Positions 28,401 to 44,700 of a stretch of 64,000 nucleotides of DNA are shown in pieces. A program made the translations under genes and the position numbers. Under the pieces are notes generated by a model. That model was not told the origin of the DNA, did not search any database, and was given only the letters and a program-made list of their open reading frames with translations. Origin of the DNA: Chrysomallon squamiferum (lineage: Eukaryota; Mollusca; Gastropoda; Neomphalida; Peltospiridae); contig CM022665.1 in assembly GCA_012295275.1 (NCBI GenBank), positions 34,402,022-34,466,021 of the forward strand, written 5' to 3'. Every line of letters begins with the position of its first letter. The first letter of the stretch is position 1.

Positions 28401-31400
28401 CTAATTTATTTATTTCTTGTAAATTTAAATCTTGAACTATTTTATGGTGACTGCTATGCTCACTTCTTTGATTCTGAGAATCAACCAACTTAAGTTTTGA
28501 AAACTTTTCTCGCCAACTATTTTGTCGAGTGATTTTTGCTTTTTTCTCACTTGCTACTTTCAAACTTTGACTTCTCTGCAGATTTTTTTTCTGTGCAGAA
28601 GATTCAGCTAATGAAGGACGATTTTCAAGTCTTTCTGATGCAAATGAGAATACTTTATTATGTTCATTTTCTGACATGTGTTCCTGTTCATCTCTAGGTG
28701 AAAATATAGTATCCAGTGTTGTTTTTTGTGAAACTCTGAACTCTGTTTTTTGAAACTTTTGACTATTCCATTCTTCTGGAAGATTAGAAGGGGCCGATGG
28801 TGCAGAACATCTTCTGATCCTCACACTAATGGACTGACCTTTAGATCCTTTAAGATGAACAGCATCAGCTGGTTCTGCATATACTGGAGATGCTGTTGTT
28901 GACAATGAAGACGTCGAAGAAGATTTAATTCGTGACAATCTTGGCAGTGGTGGTGGTTTAGTTTTGGGAGCAGAGTTTAAATTTTGGGAAAGTGGACTTG
29001 AATTGGAATAAACTCTTACTGGATTGATTTCCACTGTTGAAGTATGTTCGTGGCTTTGTAATATCCTGTTTTCACTGGAGGTTGTCACTGAAGTTGTGCT
29101 CAAGTCTTTTTGAGCTTCTGCTTTCTCCACAAGTACTCTACTACCTTCTCTTTGTTCTGTCTCTTTAACCATATTTTGTTTTTCGTCACTTTGTGCTCTC
29201 ACTGTTCCCATGGCTATTGCTTTGTGAATATTGCATTTTGGAAGATTTTCCTCTTCTAGAGGAAAAAGAGATGAATGTCTTATGTCATTATGTACAGTTG
29301 GAACAAATGGCCCAGGACTGTTAGTTGTCTGGGTTGACATATTGCACTTGATGTTATTAATATTATTGCTCTCATTTTCACTCAAATTATTTTTCCAAAT
29401 GTCCTCATAGTCACTCATTTTGTCAGAGAGATCACTTCGAAAGTAACTCTGGTCTGGGATATGCAACCAGTCCAATGATGTGGTGAAATGAAGTGAAGAT
29501 TTGCCTCTTTCAGATACTCTAGGATGAGTCTGAGATCTTAAATCAACTTGTTGTTTGTACCCTTTTAATGTGTGTTGTGAACAACTTTCTCTATTGCCTT
29601 CAGATTGCTGCTGATCTCCATTTAAATGAACTGTGGGTATAACATGTCTCTTCTGATCAACTTCATCAAAGTTATGAGAAACAATGTTAGCATTATCACT
29701 CTGAATGACTTTAATTTGAGCTGCTTTTCTCTGATATCGCTGAGGAGAATCCTGTGCAGGTTGTTGAAGAGGGTTTTTGTTTTTCAAAAACTTAGAAAAA
29801 TCACCAACAGAATGAGAAATGACAGTATTGACTGTTTCAAGAGGAGGATGTTTGTCATGAGATGGAACTGTTATGTTTATTGGTTCGCTAGATGATTTAT
29901 GTAAAGGAGATGCACAAGGCAGATTATCTGAATTAGCACTCTGTGATATTTTGGATAGCCAGAAATCTGCAATAAGAAAATAAAAAATTACAAATAACAA
30001 TTCAACTAATAAATCCATTTTTACTCCTCACTGGCTTTTTGGTCAAACAAAATAATTTCTGTAGATGGAAAATTTAAATGACTCTCTTTTTCTTTTAAAG
30101 CTATAATAATTCAAATATAAATAACTTACCTTGTCCCAGCATATCAAGAGCAGACAATTCTTGAGCAGACTTTGCCTGTAAAATAGCTGCTGGCAACAGC
30201 AACAGACTAGGCAACTCATCTCTGAAATATAATCATACATAAATCCATTTTATAAAAAAAATATAATTAAAATAAATACAACAAGAAACAATTTACTGGG
30301 ATATATTCATATTTTGCTTGTTTAAAGATGTTCATTATTCACAAAATAATTGATGCCTTAGGCATATCAGATATCGATTATCACATCTGGATTTTAATTT
30401 TATTGTATAGTTGTTCAAATTTTTTTTCTTTTGAACTGTGTCTGAATGTCAGATATATAAATTTGATTGATAGCTACTTATTAAGTACTTATAAGTAATA
30501 TTTTAAAAAATATATTCTGAAACTAATCAGGCTTATACATGTTACAGAAACTGTTTAATAGGGTGCCTGATTTTACCTGCAGATTCATTTTGTAGCCTTT
30601 AAAAAAATGTGCACCTTAAATTGTGTTTACAAAAAATTCATTAAAACATAAAATAAAAGTAAAAATTTAAAAAGAAAATAATACTAAACAAACAAAAAAT
30701 ATTTATTTAGATTTCACCAGTGGCTTGCTTTAGGTATCTGAAATTAGCAGCTTTATAATTTTTTTATTTTTTTTTAAAAGCTTCCTTATCAGATCCAGAA
30801 AATATTTTACAACACATTGTTAGTATACGTACAAGGTGTGACTGAATTTTAACTGACATAAGCAAAAAACATTCATATTGCTAAAATTAACAATTATACT
30901 TAATGATTTTTCACTGTTTGAAAAAAAGTAACAACCCCACTCACTTGTGTAAAACATAATATTCAATGAGATAAGGTATGGATGTAAAAACATGATTGGA
31001 ACCCTGTAACGTTATGCCATACTCTGTGTTCTCAATAAGGTAATGGTCGACAGTAGATTTGTCTGCATGATGATGCTGAACAGATAAAGCCAGAGAATCC
31101 TTCTGACTTGATTTACGTACAATGAAAGTCTGAAACAAAACTATGTACATTAAACAAAACAAAGATAATTAAATATTTTTAAACAATATTATCCTAAAAA
31201 CAATATTTAAATAAAAAATGTTATAATTAACCAGCCTTGAGCTTAAACCTAAAAAACATGAGACATATTGCAAGCATGGACTAGTTTATTGACACATTTC
31301 ATAAAAAGGAAAAGTGTTGATGTCACTAAAAAGAAACTCCAACTGCTTGTGATTACATTAAATTAACCAAAACATTTAAAATAATTTATATAAACATGAT

Positions 31401-34400
31401 ATTATTATTATTATAAAAATATTTGTGTAAAAACATTTTCATTATTCTGCTAATTTCATACCCCAGTCTCTCTGTCCTTGAGAATATGAACGGCACCAGT
31501 CCGACCAATTTCTGGCAGTAGCCAAATTGAATGAGTCTTAGATATTCTTTCTAATAGGGTAATTGGACGGAGATCAGAGTCACTACTTTCAGGTGAGCTT
31601 CTGTGCTTTTGGTGAAGCTGGTAAAAGTAAAACACAGTGATTAAAAGCTTTATTCACTAGATTCACTACACAAACAGCTGGATAAAACAAAACAAATTCA
31701 CCAAAAAAACAAATAATAAAAAATAAAAAATAATATTCTTTTAATTTTTTATTTTATTCTTGTTGTTTATTTTAAGTCAAAGGAGGAATAAAAATAAAAA
31801 CATAACTAAAAAAGAAAATATGATTTAATCCTCTAATATGTTACCTTTGAGCAACAATATGTTTTGTTCTTTTTACATAGAGACGACAATATCTAAGGAA
31901 TTAGGTTTATCTTCTTATCATAAAAAATTGCACTTTCAAATACATTTTGTTAAATACTGTAACAACTTACTAATCACACTGGAAAATATAATTACTTCAT
32001 TTAGACAAAGGTGTACTGAATTTACCTTTGTAATGTCTTCCACATGATAAAGGGAAGTCTCAGGTGAGAGACTGTCATGTGTTCGTTCTTCATGGCCACT
32101 GTCTGATGTCAAAGTCTGGTCACTGCTGCTTTCACTCTCAATACTTGACTTGCTATTTCTGTAATTTACACACACATACAAAACAATAATGATGAAATAA
32201 ATAAAGAAAGAAATAAAAAAATAAAGTGAAGTAAACTAAAGTAACACAAAAACAAAACAAAACAAAACAAAGAAATATAAATGTAAATTAAGTTAAATTA
32301 AATTAAACATATAAAATAAAATAAAATAAAATAAAATAAAATAAGAAGAATCAAAAACATAAAATAAATAAAGAAAAAAAGAAATACAAAAAGAAGACAA
32401 GCTCTGAATACTCAGTAATTTAAACAATTCATACATTTACCCTAAACTACTTTTCTTTTTGTTTTTATTAACACTGCTTTTGGTTAATTGTTCTGAATCT
32501 TGGGAATCCTTCAAGTTGGGCTTCATGGATGAGGCTATCCCAGGGTAGGGATACAGCTGGCACAAGTCAGTCAGGAGTAGGTCTAAGTCATTGGCAATAT
32601 TACTGAGCAACTGAAAAAGTAAAAGAGTGAAATATATAAATATCAAAAGAATGTTCAGAAGAATGTCTATTTACATATAAATATTTAAATAATATCCAGA
32701 ACATCTCCAAATCTATTACATGCATTTTTCATAAACTGTGTCATACAAATAGCTTATTTTATAGCATATCACAACTTTAATGAATCATGTTTAATTATGG
32801 ATGAGGCAGCCGCCAGGCAAATGATTTAATGCATATGCATATATTTATTTTTTTCATGCTGCTGAGAAAATTATGCCATATAACAAAAAAAAAAAAAAAA
32901 AAAATGTTCTGTCTTATTTTCCAAAATCATTCAGTATTATCTATTTGTATTTACAAAGGAATTGTTAAATTGTTATTATGTTTTCAAAAGAAGGAATGCA
33001 TACAAATCTTATATTGGTATACTGTAAATAATTATAATATATATATAAGAAGAAGTCAGTTTATCACAGAAATATTCAATAATGTCATCTTTTATAACAG
33101 TTGTTAAGAACATTTGCAAAAATATAAATTAGAAAATAACATCAGTCATATGTATTAATTTAACAACTACACATTTGTATCTGTACCTGGCAGTAAAAAT
33201 GATGTATAATTGACAACTTTATCAATATACAAAATGTTTATACTAAATGATAGAAGATTATAAAATGCCTTAAACTAAATCAAAACAACAAATAAATAAG
33301 TGATAAAATAAATAAATGGTAAAATAAATAATAATGATAAACAAAAAATCCAAACCTGACAAACACACTATAATAAAAAAGTACCTCAAACATTTCATAC
33401 TAACAGCCTCAAACAAAATATACCTTAAGATTCTAAAATAATAATAAAGGAGGATATTGTGAAGAATCTTTAAATGACTGTGACAGTGGTTATGTCTAAG
33501 TAAAATCAAGTTACATTCTTTCAGCATACTTCTTTTTCTTCTTCTTTTAAAAAAAGAAACAAAAAACAAAAATCTCCAGTTAAAGGTTTTTTAATATTTT
33601 GTGTAGGTATGTGTAATCTATATCAGAACTGTGTTAACAAATACATGTAATTAATATAAATGGGCAATCCATGTTACTGTTGACAAACATTATTTCTTAT
33701 ACTATTTTTATAATTTAAAACAAAAGAAAAAAAAAGGCATATTTTATATCTAATGCTTCATAAAACAGGGACAAGGAACATGATTTGGTTAATCCTATCA
33801 ATTTATGTTTATTATCTGCAATAGAATCCTTACTTTATTGCAGAATTGTGTGCTCTGCACTAAAAAGAGGAGTTTCATTCACTGAACAGCATGTATGGTA
33901 ATTCTAAACATACTATCCTGCTGGCTTTCCAGTCTAAATAAGTACACATCTAATCTGCAGCTGAAATAGAATGATGCTATTTAACAATAGGTGAGATGCA
34001 AATCCCACCTGTCAAATGTAGTTTCTGCATAACAAAACTAGAACAAAACACAGCTGCATCTGCTATCTGCATACATGCACACATCTTGAACATCTCTTAG
34101 CTGTGTCATGCAAGTTGAAAAAGAAGTTGTAAACCAGTGTTACTTAAGATAGTAATGGCTTTATTCTTGTTTTATTAATATGTGTGTGTAATAATAATAA
34201 TAAAAATAATAATAATAATAGTAACAATAAGGAAACAAAAATAAACAAAAATGTAAATTAATTAAAAATTTAGCCTAACATGCACATTCATAAATTTGTT
34301 TTATGGATTTTAAAATTTTAAAAAAATTAATAAATAAAATAAAATTTTAAAATTTTAAAAAAAGAAATAAGAAAAGCAATACATTATCATTTAATAATAA

Positions 34401-37400
34401 ATAAATAAATAAATAAATAAAAATAAAAAAATAAAAAAGTAAGAAAGAAAGAAAAAAAAAGAATGGAAAAGAAAGATAATTTTGCTTAAAAATTTAGTGC
34501 AAGTTTATACTGTTTATAAAAATAACTGATGATGTTTACATTGCAAAAATTATTATGTAGTGAAGTACTGAACAGTGATGACAAGCAGTAAACAGTGTAA
34601 GCAGCAAAATAAACATGAATGATCAGTGAATGATGTGATAAGATGTTTACAATGGCTCTGATTACTAATGTGTATAATCAGGGTGGTATAGCAAAGTCAA
34701 CATTTAACTTACTCAGCTGTTACCAACATAATTAAACAAAAATAAAGAAGTAGCTAGCTGCAGTTTATAGAAGAAAAAGGAAGCAAATAAGAAGGAAAAA
34801 GGTAAAAATATCAAAGGTTCTTTTAAGTACTGTTTATTAATAAAATGATTCTTTTATGTGTTCTTCACCTACAAATTAAATTTCATGTGGTACAAATATT
34901 TTGTTTAAGCCTCTTGTTAAAATTAAAAAGTTCTTTCTTGAGCATTTTTTCTAAATAATGGAAACAAATATATCTGATCACAAATAATTTTAAATATACT
35001 TGTCAGCTTGTAGCCAGACAGATACATTTGTTCTCACTGTGGTATTCATTTCATTATTGTCTAAACAGCTCACTGCTACTCCTGGGAGGCACTGCCAATG
35101 TTAGTTATTCTGATAATAAATAGACATGCATGTGTTAACAAATGTCAGAAGGCATCAAGATGCCTACACACTTGAGGCAGCATTCAAAATTTCTGAGTGA
35201 TTTTTGAATGGGAAAACCTTAAAAATTTCAACTTCAAAGATATGCAACAACATCACTGAGTGGTAAAATACTCTCCTTGATTTGTTAGGTAAACTTTACA
35301 TATAAACTCTTAAGTCAAGGTACCACTGTATATATTATGTATGCGTGTGTGTGTGTGTGTTCTCAGTTGGAAAAGTACATTATTTGCACACATCAAAATT
35401 AAATGAAATAAACAATATCTCATTACACTATACTAGTAATGATCAATAAGGTATCAGTAACACTTTTCCATCTTGAAAAATAATATAATAAAGAAGACCT
35501 CATAACAGCAAGGAATCTTTTATATATACGCACCTTCCCACAATAAAGGAAAGTACACCTCATATGAATCAGTTTAGCATAATTGTGTACCTTTAAAAGC
35601 AGAATCATATGAAATGCTGATAAAATCATGATATTAAATACACCAAAAGCAACTTCTTAATATACTGCTGCAGTGTACCAAAATAGAACCATTATGATTA
35701 AATCACAAGCTAAGAATCTGAATAAAAAACAAAACTTGGAAGAGATATGTAGTTTATTTTTAAACAGCTATTTTTTCCCCCCATTATATATAATTATAGA
35801 TTTATCATCAAAAGAGAAATGAAAAGAAAAATAAAAATCCTTAAATGCAATTTTTGGAAGCCAGATTTTGTAACTCATAAATATTAAAATAAAAATTTGA
35901 TAAGCTGTTAATCCTAACAACAATAATGACATTATTTTTAAATGGAAAATAGTAATTAAGAAATTATATTTAATTCAAGACTGAGTGTATTGTGCTAATT
36001 TTTTCATAAACATATGGAAAAATAGTGAAAAATGTCATATTTCTGCACTGAATAATTTACTTGTCAATCTGTTTAGTTTACAAGAACCATTAAAATGAGA
36101 AACAATGAAGAAAAAATGTTCATTTAAAAACCTTCATTTGAAAATGTCAGTACAACACATTTACATTTATGTAATTATCACACACACACACACACACATT
36201 TAGTAGAAAAAATTTAAATTAAAGTTTATAATGAATATATATATTTATACATGTATATATAATTGTGGGTTGTTTTTTACATGTAGACCTATCTGTTACA
36301 TAATTAATAAATTTTGTTGGCTAAGAAATCAAGCTTGTCTGAAAACAACAACAGGAAATTTGTGATAACATGCTCAGAACAATGACCCCACATGTTGACA
36401 GAACTGACCAACAGTCCAGTCAAAGTAATTGTCACAGCATTTCTCTGTAACAGGTATTTGTTTTGTCACATTTACTGTGAAGTCTGCTTCATACATAACT
36501 GTCATAAATGGCTTGCCAGTATGAGAACAATTTATTTTTTAATGAAATGTAGATGGTATGCAAGAAGAATGAATTGAAACACTTTGAAAAGAATGATATA
36601 TGTGTGTATGTGTGCATTTGAGGGTTTGTAAATAAATGAAAGGATTTTCAAATTAAAATTTTTAACTTATAAACATATTTGAAAATGAAAACATAATAGC
36701 TGAACAAAATATGTAGATATATACTCTAATGACCAAGAATTAAACACTGAAACAAATAAAATATTAGCAAAAATTAAATTAGATAACAGGCTTTTCAAAT
36801 GAATAGTTTTAATTTAAAAAAAAAAAATAATAATAAAAAAAGTTAAATAAATTATTTTCTGTAATACTTAGCCAGTAATTTTAATATATAATAAATATAT
36901 AAGTTTACAGAAAATCAAAACATTATGTTGCCAATTCTCCCTTATCTTTGAAAACACCTACCAAATTTGCTTGGACCAATGCTTAGAAAAAAAATATAAT
37001 ATTAATACAACAAATACTGTCAACAAAAAATAATAAATATGCTTGTACAGCTGTCAAGCTGAATCAAACATATATCTGTATCCAACAGTGTAAATAAAAG
37101 TGAGGTCAATGAAAGACCACTATGTGTTTTCATGGAACAGAGTTAGAAAAATTCAACAGCAGAACAAATTGGAAGGAAAATAGAATTTTGGTACAGAAAT
37201 CATGGATACAGAAAATATTTTTTTTTAAAGAAAATTTATTAATTTAATAGTAATTAGAAATTAAATTTGGATATACAGAAAAAAACTAAACGAATAAAAG
37301 CTCAACAAAAATAATTAAATCATCAGAAGTAATGACTTGAAATAAATTTTATGAAGTAAGATGTAATAGTTCAGTGTTTTTGATAATAATTAAGTGAATC

Positions 37401-38962
37401 AAAATAATCTTCTTCTTTTTTTCTCTATGTCATGGGGCCCACACCTTTAAACATCTTGTATGTTTTATTAAGGCTCAGTCTAGGGTAACAAGGTGCTTTA
37501 AGGGCCACCTAACAAGGAATATAAATGCTAAATTGACAGCAATCTATATAAATCAGTAAGTCTATCCATCCACTAGAGAAATAAACACAACACCAGTTAA
37601 GGTTTATGTTAATTATTTAATTATGATATACAGGTGACTTGATAATAATACATTATACAATCATAAAACATATGTTTAAGTAATTTTGATTAATGATACG
37701 AGTAAGGTCATACGGGGAACCAAGACAAAATAAGAATCTGCATGGAGGACAGATTAAAACATTAAAATTTCAGGTATAATAAATGTTACTGACACAGTTT
37801 AATTGCACATTACACCCTATCAAAATAAGAATAGGCAATTGCTTAACATACTCGTCTGTAAAGACAATGTCATTCAAAAACATTGGTTTCCCTGCCTGAC
37901 TGAGCTTTCGCCTTAATTTTTTCCTTCACTGCTTAATTACCAAATGCCAACCTTTTTATAACAATGCCATGGAGTTGAAAAATTGGCAGAAATAATAAAA
38001 AGTGTGGATGTGATTGAGGTTACAATTAAAGTTATGCAATTTCAATTCCATCGCATAAAAATAAAAAAAGCAAATGTGATTGAAGTAACAATCTGAATTC
38101 TGCGACACTCTAATATACCAGAAAGCTTTTAAACAATAATTATTTAAAAATAATTAATTACAAGTAAGTCATATACTACTGTATCAAACAGCAGTCTATC
38201 AGATCAGGAATTATTACCACTGAAAACGGTCCTTTAAGTTATAAAGAATAAATAATTTTCTTTCAGAGTTAATGTAAAACAGAGATAACCAAGAGACTGT
38301 CTTTGTGAAAAAAGTAAAATTCATGACAACTGTGCAGTCAGAGTACTGACCTTGTTATTAACAACATAAATTGTCAAGCCAGATATGTTACCTTCACTGA
38401 CTTGTCTGTGCCAATAGTAGTATCTCCTGTTTTATCTCTTGTTATTGTTTAACACTCTGTCTCACAGACAAAGTATAAATCAGTCCACCTAGTGTGATAG
38501 TTCATCTCTGATGTGACAAAAGAATGATAAATGTAATGTTATTGTGTATGTAAAACTAATTTGGGGTCTGTGTGTATTTTTCTATCTGGTCTGTTGGGCA
38601 CAAATTTGATAAAATCTATATCCTTTTTCCTTTATCTATTTATAATGACTGCACCAAAAATGGGGGTGGGGAAATTAAAAAAAAAAAAAAATTAAAAAAA
38701 CAATTAAAGAACAGAATTCATGGGATAAATGAAAATGTGCAATAACAATGTTATATAATTTTAGACAATATAAATTTAAAATGACCAAAAAACATACATG
38801 CAATCATTTTTGATTAATAAAAATATTATTTTTAAAATAGCCCTATCATTTACAACATTATTATGAATAATAATTATGTTTCATTATTTTCCTTATGATA
38901 GTCTCAGCTGGATCCTTATTACCAGTTAAGGACATAATGAAATTTGAGAACAGTCAGAAATG

Positions 38963-38994
<32 letters not shown>

Positions 38995-41672
38995 GAAGAT
39001 AATAAATAAAAGAAAAGAAAAGAAATTAAAAGAATAAGAAGAATATTTAAACACAAAATAATATTTTTTTTTTTTTTTTTTTTAAATTTAACAAAATAAA
39101 AAAATAATAATATAAATTATGCAGAGAATCCTATAATTTAAAATAATTTCATGAATAGTAATAGGTTTCATTATTATCCCTATGGCATTCTCAACTGGAA
39201 ACTTATTAAGGCACACTATGGTTAGATATTTTATTCAGTGTTTATATCTGAACCAGACCTGGCAGATGAACAAATTATAAATGACCCACTTTTTGTTATC
39301 AGTGTTGAGTCACATGTCATAAAGGCAGAGATCATTTGCTCCATTAAACTGCAAAACCCATTTAACTTGTACATCTTTGTGGAAAATTCTAAGATTATAC
39401 AAAATGAAAACACAATTACTTGCATGAACAGCTAAATACCACCTCACCAAATGTCAAGTGAAAAATACACTAACAGTTTCAATAAAGGAAAGTTCTATTT
39501 GTTGTTATATCAAATTTTGTCATTATTATTCACAAATAATGACACAAAAGATGTTTTATATTGGTGTATAGTCATATTAAAAAGAAAATACAGTGAAGAG
39601 TCAAAAAGGAAAATACATTGTATGGTCAGTACTAGGATCAGAAATTAGCTGTGATTTTCCTCTTTATTATTTTGGTTCAAACATTCCTAATCCTTTCAGA
39701 CAAAAAAAAGAAAAAAGAGAGAAAAAAAACAAGGAAGCTTTTTATATTTTTTCATTAGCAAAGAATCTTTTTATATACACTTTCCCATGAACAGCAAAGG
39801 GAAAGAGACCATCACTGTAACAAAATGAACATTAGCCTGATAAAGCTTTTTATTAAGTCACACAACACATGCAACCTCATACACATGCACATACAAGTAC
39901 ACACAATATTCATATTCATATTTACAAGAATAAATATTATAATAATTCTTAAAAATTAATAAACAAATGGTGGACTTAACTGTTTGAAAACTAGACATCT
40001 GAATGAAAGTATTGTTAAGTGAAAAAATAATCAGTAGCTGAATACAACACAATCATTGAACACATTAAAATGAATGACAAGAAATTTTCTAAAATAAGTT
40101 ATCAAATTAAATTATAACAACCGATGCAGCAACATCACCAGCAACATGTTTATTAAAAAATAAATTGAAATTATATATTTATCATGCATAATGGTATGTA
40201 ATTTCTATTACTTAACATTTTCATGTCATTATGTATAAGAAAGGCTTCGTCTGTAATATATATGGGTATTTTTATGTGTATTTAATTATATATATATTTT
40301 TTTATAAATCTGTTTGTTATGAAAAGGGAAGTGTATGTTTAATTTTTTGAATGTCCTTGATCTACCTTAGGTTGTGTGTACCTTAAACCTTTTAACAAAC
40401 ATCTGTTGCTCTAGGGATGATGCTTAACAAAGTGTACAGCCACTTTGTATCAGTCCAGTGAGAACACCCATGCTGAGAGCTTGTAATGGAAACTGGCAAC
40501 ATCTGTACATACAGATTATTCCATTGTGACATAATTTATCACTAATGAAAAATTTCTAATCATTTAAAACAATTAGGATGTTCTTTTGGAATAATAAATA
40601 CATTCAGCTTTGTTTTAATTTTCAGTAATAAATTATTAAGTAATGGATTAACAAAAACATGGATACATTATGATGGGTTTATAGTAATACATTATTATAT
40701 ATTTTATCCTCACTCTCTCAACTCCCTCCCTTCCCTGCTGTCCCCCACTTTCTCTGAAACTGTGTCTACCCATTTGACTATATTCCTCTTTAAATAATCT
40801 CCAAGTTCTTATATATATACCTGTATATCTACATAAGTAATACACCAATATCACTAAAGATCAGTTAATAACAAATAACACACTTCCCAAAATTAACATA
40901 AAAAGTATGATACAGTAATATACAAATGATTAACTATTTTGGAAATATATTCCTATAAAATAAACATATCATTCAGGAAAACTCTTACATTATATTACTT
41001 TACCTGAATGGGACTTAGCTATAATATGTCATCAACAGGTGTTTTTCACTTGTGACATGATAATCCACAGAGTATATACAATGTATGTCCAAATAAAAAC
41101 AAACCTCACTGTACTTAAAATACAGTCAGATGGCTTGATACAACAGTGTAGTGACACTTTTATTTTCAAAACTACACAAACTAAATGAACATGCCTCCAT
41201 GTACACGGACATGTTAAACTGTCGTTGTATACTAAAGCAGATAATTGAAGAGTCTCTCCAGTAATAGACTGGTTGGCAATGTGCCAGGTACTTCCTTAGC
41301 CATTCAAAGTCACAGCAGCTCAGAAATGTTAATGTTGTTTTCCCTTCACTGAACAGGAGATGACTGAACATTCAGTAGTTTTGTAAAACACACATTGTTT
41401 AAAATTTACATTTTTCACAGAAAAAAATATTTTTAAAATATATAAAATATGACCTAATTAAATACAGTTACAGTAATACATAATTATAATTATATATAAA
41501 TTTTCTTTCTCTGGGATAATGATCAGCATTTCCCTGTTTGAATGTACTGTAATAATCATCATTTTCTATTATTACTTAATTATATTATTACAAAATAACT
41601 ACAATAATAACATATATGAAATACAGTCATATATAATATATGTCTCTGTTTTTAGTTTAATTTTATCTCATA

Positions 41673-41703
<31 letters not shown>

Positions 41704-44700
41704 ATAGTATTAAAAAACCCACATAAAATTGCCCAGTTAAATCTGAAAATACTCATTAGTAATTAATTTACATAAAAATAAAAAGCTTTTGGGATTTTTA
41801 AAACACAAAAAGTAAAAGCAACATACATCACTTAAACATAACATCTCTTAGTGATTAACAACATGTCCTGTTGTTTATGCCTCTGGGGTCAACTGTTGCT
41901 CACAGCTTCATCATATCAATTTCCTTCCCACTGACAACAGGTGACCCTGTCTGAACCCTAGTTAATAAATAGATTTAAACTTTCTAATTCTGGACAAGAA
42001 AACTAGTTTACAAAAAAGTAAACTAAATTAGTATAACTACTTTTCTGAAATTGATAAATATTGATATCCATAAGTATTTCATAAAATTTTAAAATTTACA
42101 GTATTGAGATTAAAGGAAACATCTCTCTCTCTCTCTCTTATACACACACACATTAAAAATATATTGAAATATTATAAAAAAATATATATATATTATAAAA
42201 TTAAAATCCATTAAAATTTCTGAATAATATTTATCATTCAGTTGAAAGATATTTTGATGGTGAACTGATTTTTTACAAAATAATAAAATATAAAAAATAA
42301 CTGAATTAAACCCACTGAACTGATAAATATCAGCAATTTATAAAAAAAAAAAAAAAATTAACTTCTAGAAAAACATAAAATTACACCATTTCTCTCATTA
42401 ACAACAGAATATTATCTTTCACTAGTATGATAATAATAATAACAATAATACATGTAATTAGTTTAACAGCTCAAAGAGCATAAGCCTGCCAGTTGCAAAC
42501 ATAGCCATTCATCACCACTGTCATAATTATTTAACTAGTGGCTTGTTGAAAATGGTGCACCCAAGTAACCTATTAAAGGTTGGGCAAAATCTATTAATTA
42601 TTGTGTACATAATAGTGTTTATCTCTGTGCTGTATAGATGTGCTATGATGTGCATGCATGTAAATCACAGATACTTTTTATTTTCATATTAAGACATTAT
42701 TATAATTTTGTAAAAAAAAATTAACATGTGACTCATACATTTCACACTTCACAGACACACTTTTAAAAGAAAAGTCTAGAAGAAGACAAGGTGTCTGTAG
42801 ATTTAAAATTCACAATAAAACATAAATAAAATAATAGGGTTGTCTTAGTATCGTGCTGCTGTAAATCAAGTTACAGTGCACGTGGTTCAGCAACTTTTTT
42901 CCACTTCACTAAGCATCATCAAATTTCTCTGCCCTATGGGGTAAGTTAATTAATTGATATGTGCTGCATGTATTCAGTAAATAAGTCATTATGAAGACAT
43001 GCTATTTGTAAGTATTATTCATATTTCCTTAGGCAGCTGGGACAGTTTACTATGATTTCCCAAATATTTTGTAAGTAAAATAATAAACATATTTCATAAT
43101 AAAAATAATAAACATAGCATTTTTTATTTGTTTTCTTACATGTGAATAAATTCTATGGATTTTTCAGTTTATCAACATTCATCATCAAGTTTGTAAATGT
43201 TCATTAACAACAAAATCTACAGTTAACACTTTATTTTTATTGCTGACTGTTCCGTTTTTGAGGTAAGGTAACATTTGCTTTAGTACTGAAATGTTAATAA
43301 TCATTCAAAGAACAAATACATTTTACCTAGCAATATGGTTTCAGTTTAGTATTTTATGTTAAATAAGGCTTATTACAAAGAAAAGCTTATGAAACACCAG
43401 CAAAAGAAAATACCATATAAAATGGATTTTAATCAATATAAAAATTTAAACAAAGGAATAAAATAATAATGATAATAATAATAAAAAATTCTTACAAACA
43501 ATAAAGAATAAAATTAAAAAATTAAATACTTAAAATATTTAGAAATATAAATATAAAACTATTATTTACTCATTACTTTAGTCTTTATCAAACAGATAAG
43601 TCTCAATGTTTGCCAAAAACAATTGGTATCAAATGGACTTGTCCATTTATGATTAAAACAAATTACATGCACTCAAAAGCACATTACAATGTCTTTAACA
43701 TTCTAAATTATTCAGGTAATGTTGATACCATACTTAATTGCAAAGTTGTATGGGACTGATGAAAATGGAAGGTAGAAATGTTTTTGGCAAACAAGTTTTC
43801 ATTTTTCTCTTCATCTGTTCCATGTTAGTAGGATAAAGATATTTTCTGCTGAAAACCTCTACTAATTTACAGAACAACTATTTAATACTATTTGAAAGTG
43901 CCTCCCTGAAATACTATGGAATTTCAGTTTTATGAGAAAAATTTCTACTAATGTTTGTTATCATGGCAGTTATCTATGGTGCCAACATCTTGTGATTCCA
44001 CATTAATAATTATAAAGAAGGACTGCACACATAAGGGACTGTGCTAAGTGTTATTACTGCATGGATGATTTTTGTTTATCATCATAATTAATAGTTGTTG
44101 TAGTATTATAAACTACTAGAGTTTCTGTATAAAATTATTTTCTTTTTTAATATTTAACTCATTTGAATAGATCATTATATATTAAAACAAAATTAAAATC
44201 TTAACAATTCCATTAAACGTAATGATAAAATAAATTGCCAAATTTATTTATTATTATTATTATTAATTTCTTTCTTTAATTTTTTATTTCTAAAATGTAT
44301 TAAAGATATCTTCAAGATTATTCTCTATAACAAAACAAAAATCTAAATAATCAAACTGTTTCCACAATATATTTGTATTCCACAACTGGCATATGAAAGA
44401 ACATGGTATATCTTTTCCTCCTTGTGGAAAAGTACATATAAAAAATGATTTGCTGATAATAAAAAAAGTTAGCTTACTGAGTAGCTGTGGTGGTTTTCCT
44501 CTCTAGAATATCATCATTAAAATAATAATTTAAAAAAACGGCGGACCGCATATTGCCATCTAATCAAAGTTAAAACATGTTTTAAAATGTATTGAGATTA
44601 TGTAAAAAAAAAAAAAAAAATTTTATTTTGATGGTACAAGGAAATATTTCTTTAAATAATTGGAAAATGTCATTATTGAATACATATAGCTATCTGAATG

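Noticed and set aside
27961-28493. Plus-strand frames inside the large RIN exon
   Set aside because: They are antisense shadows of the 785-codon RIN exon, which is in frame with conserved domains on both sides.
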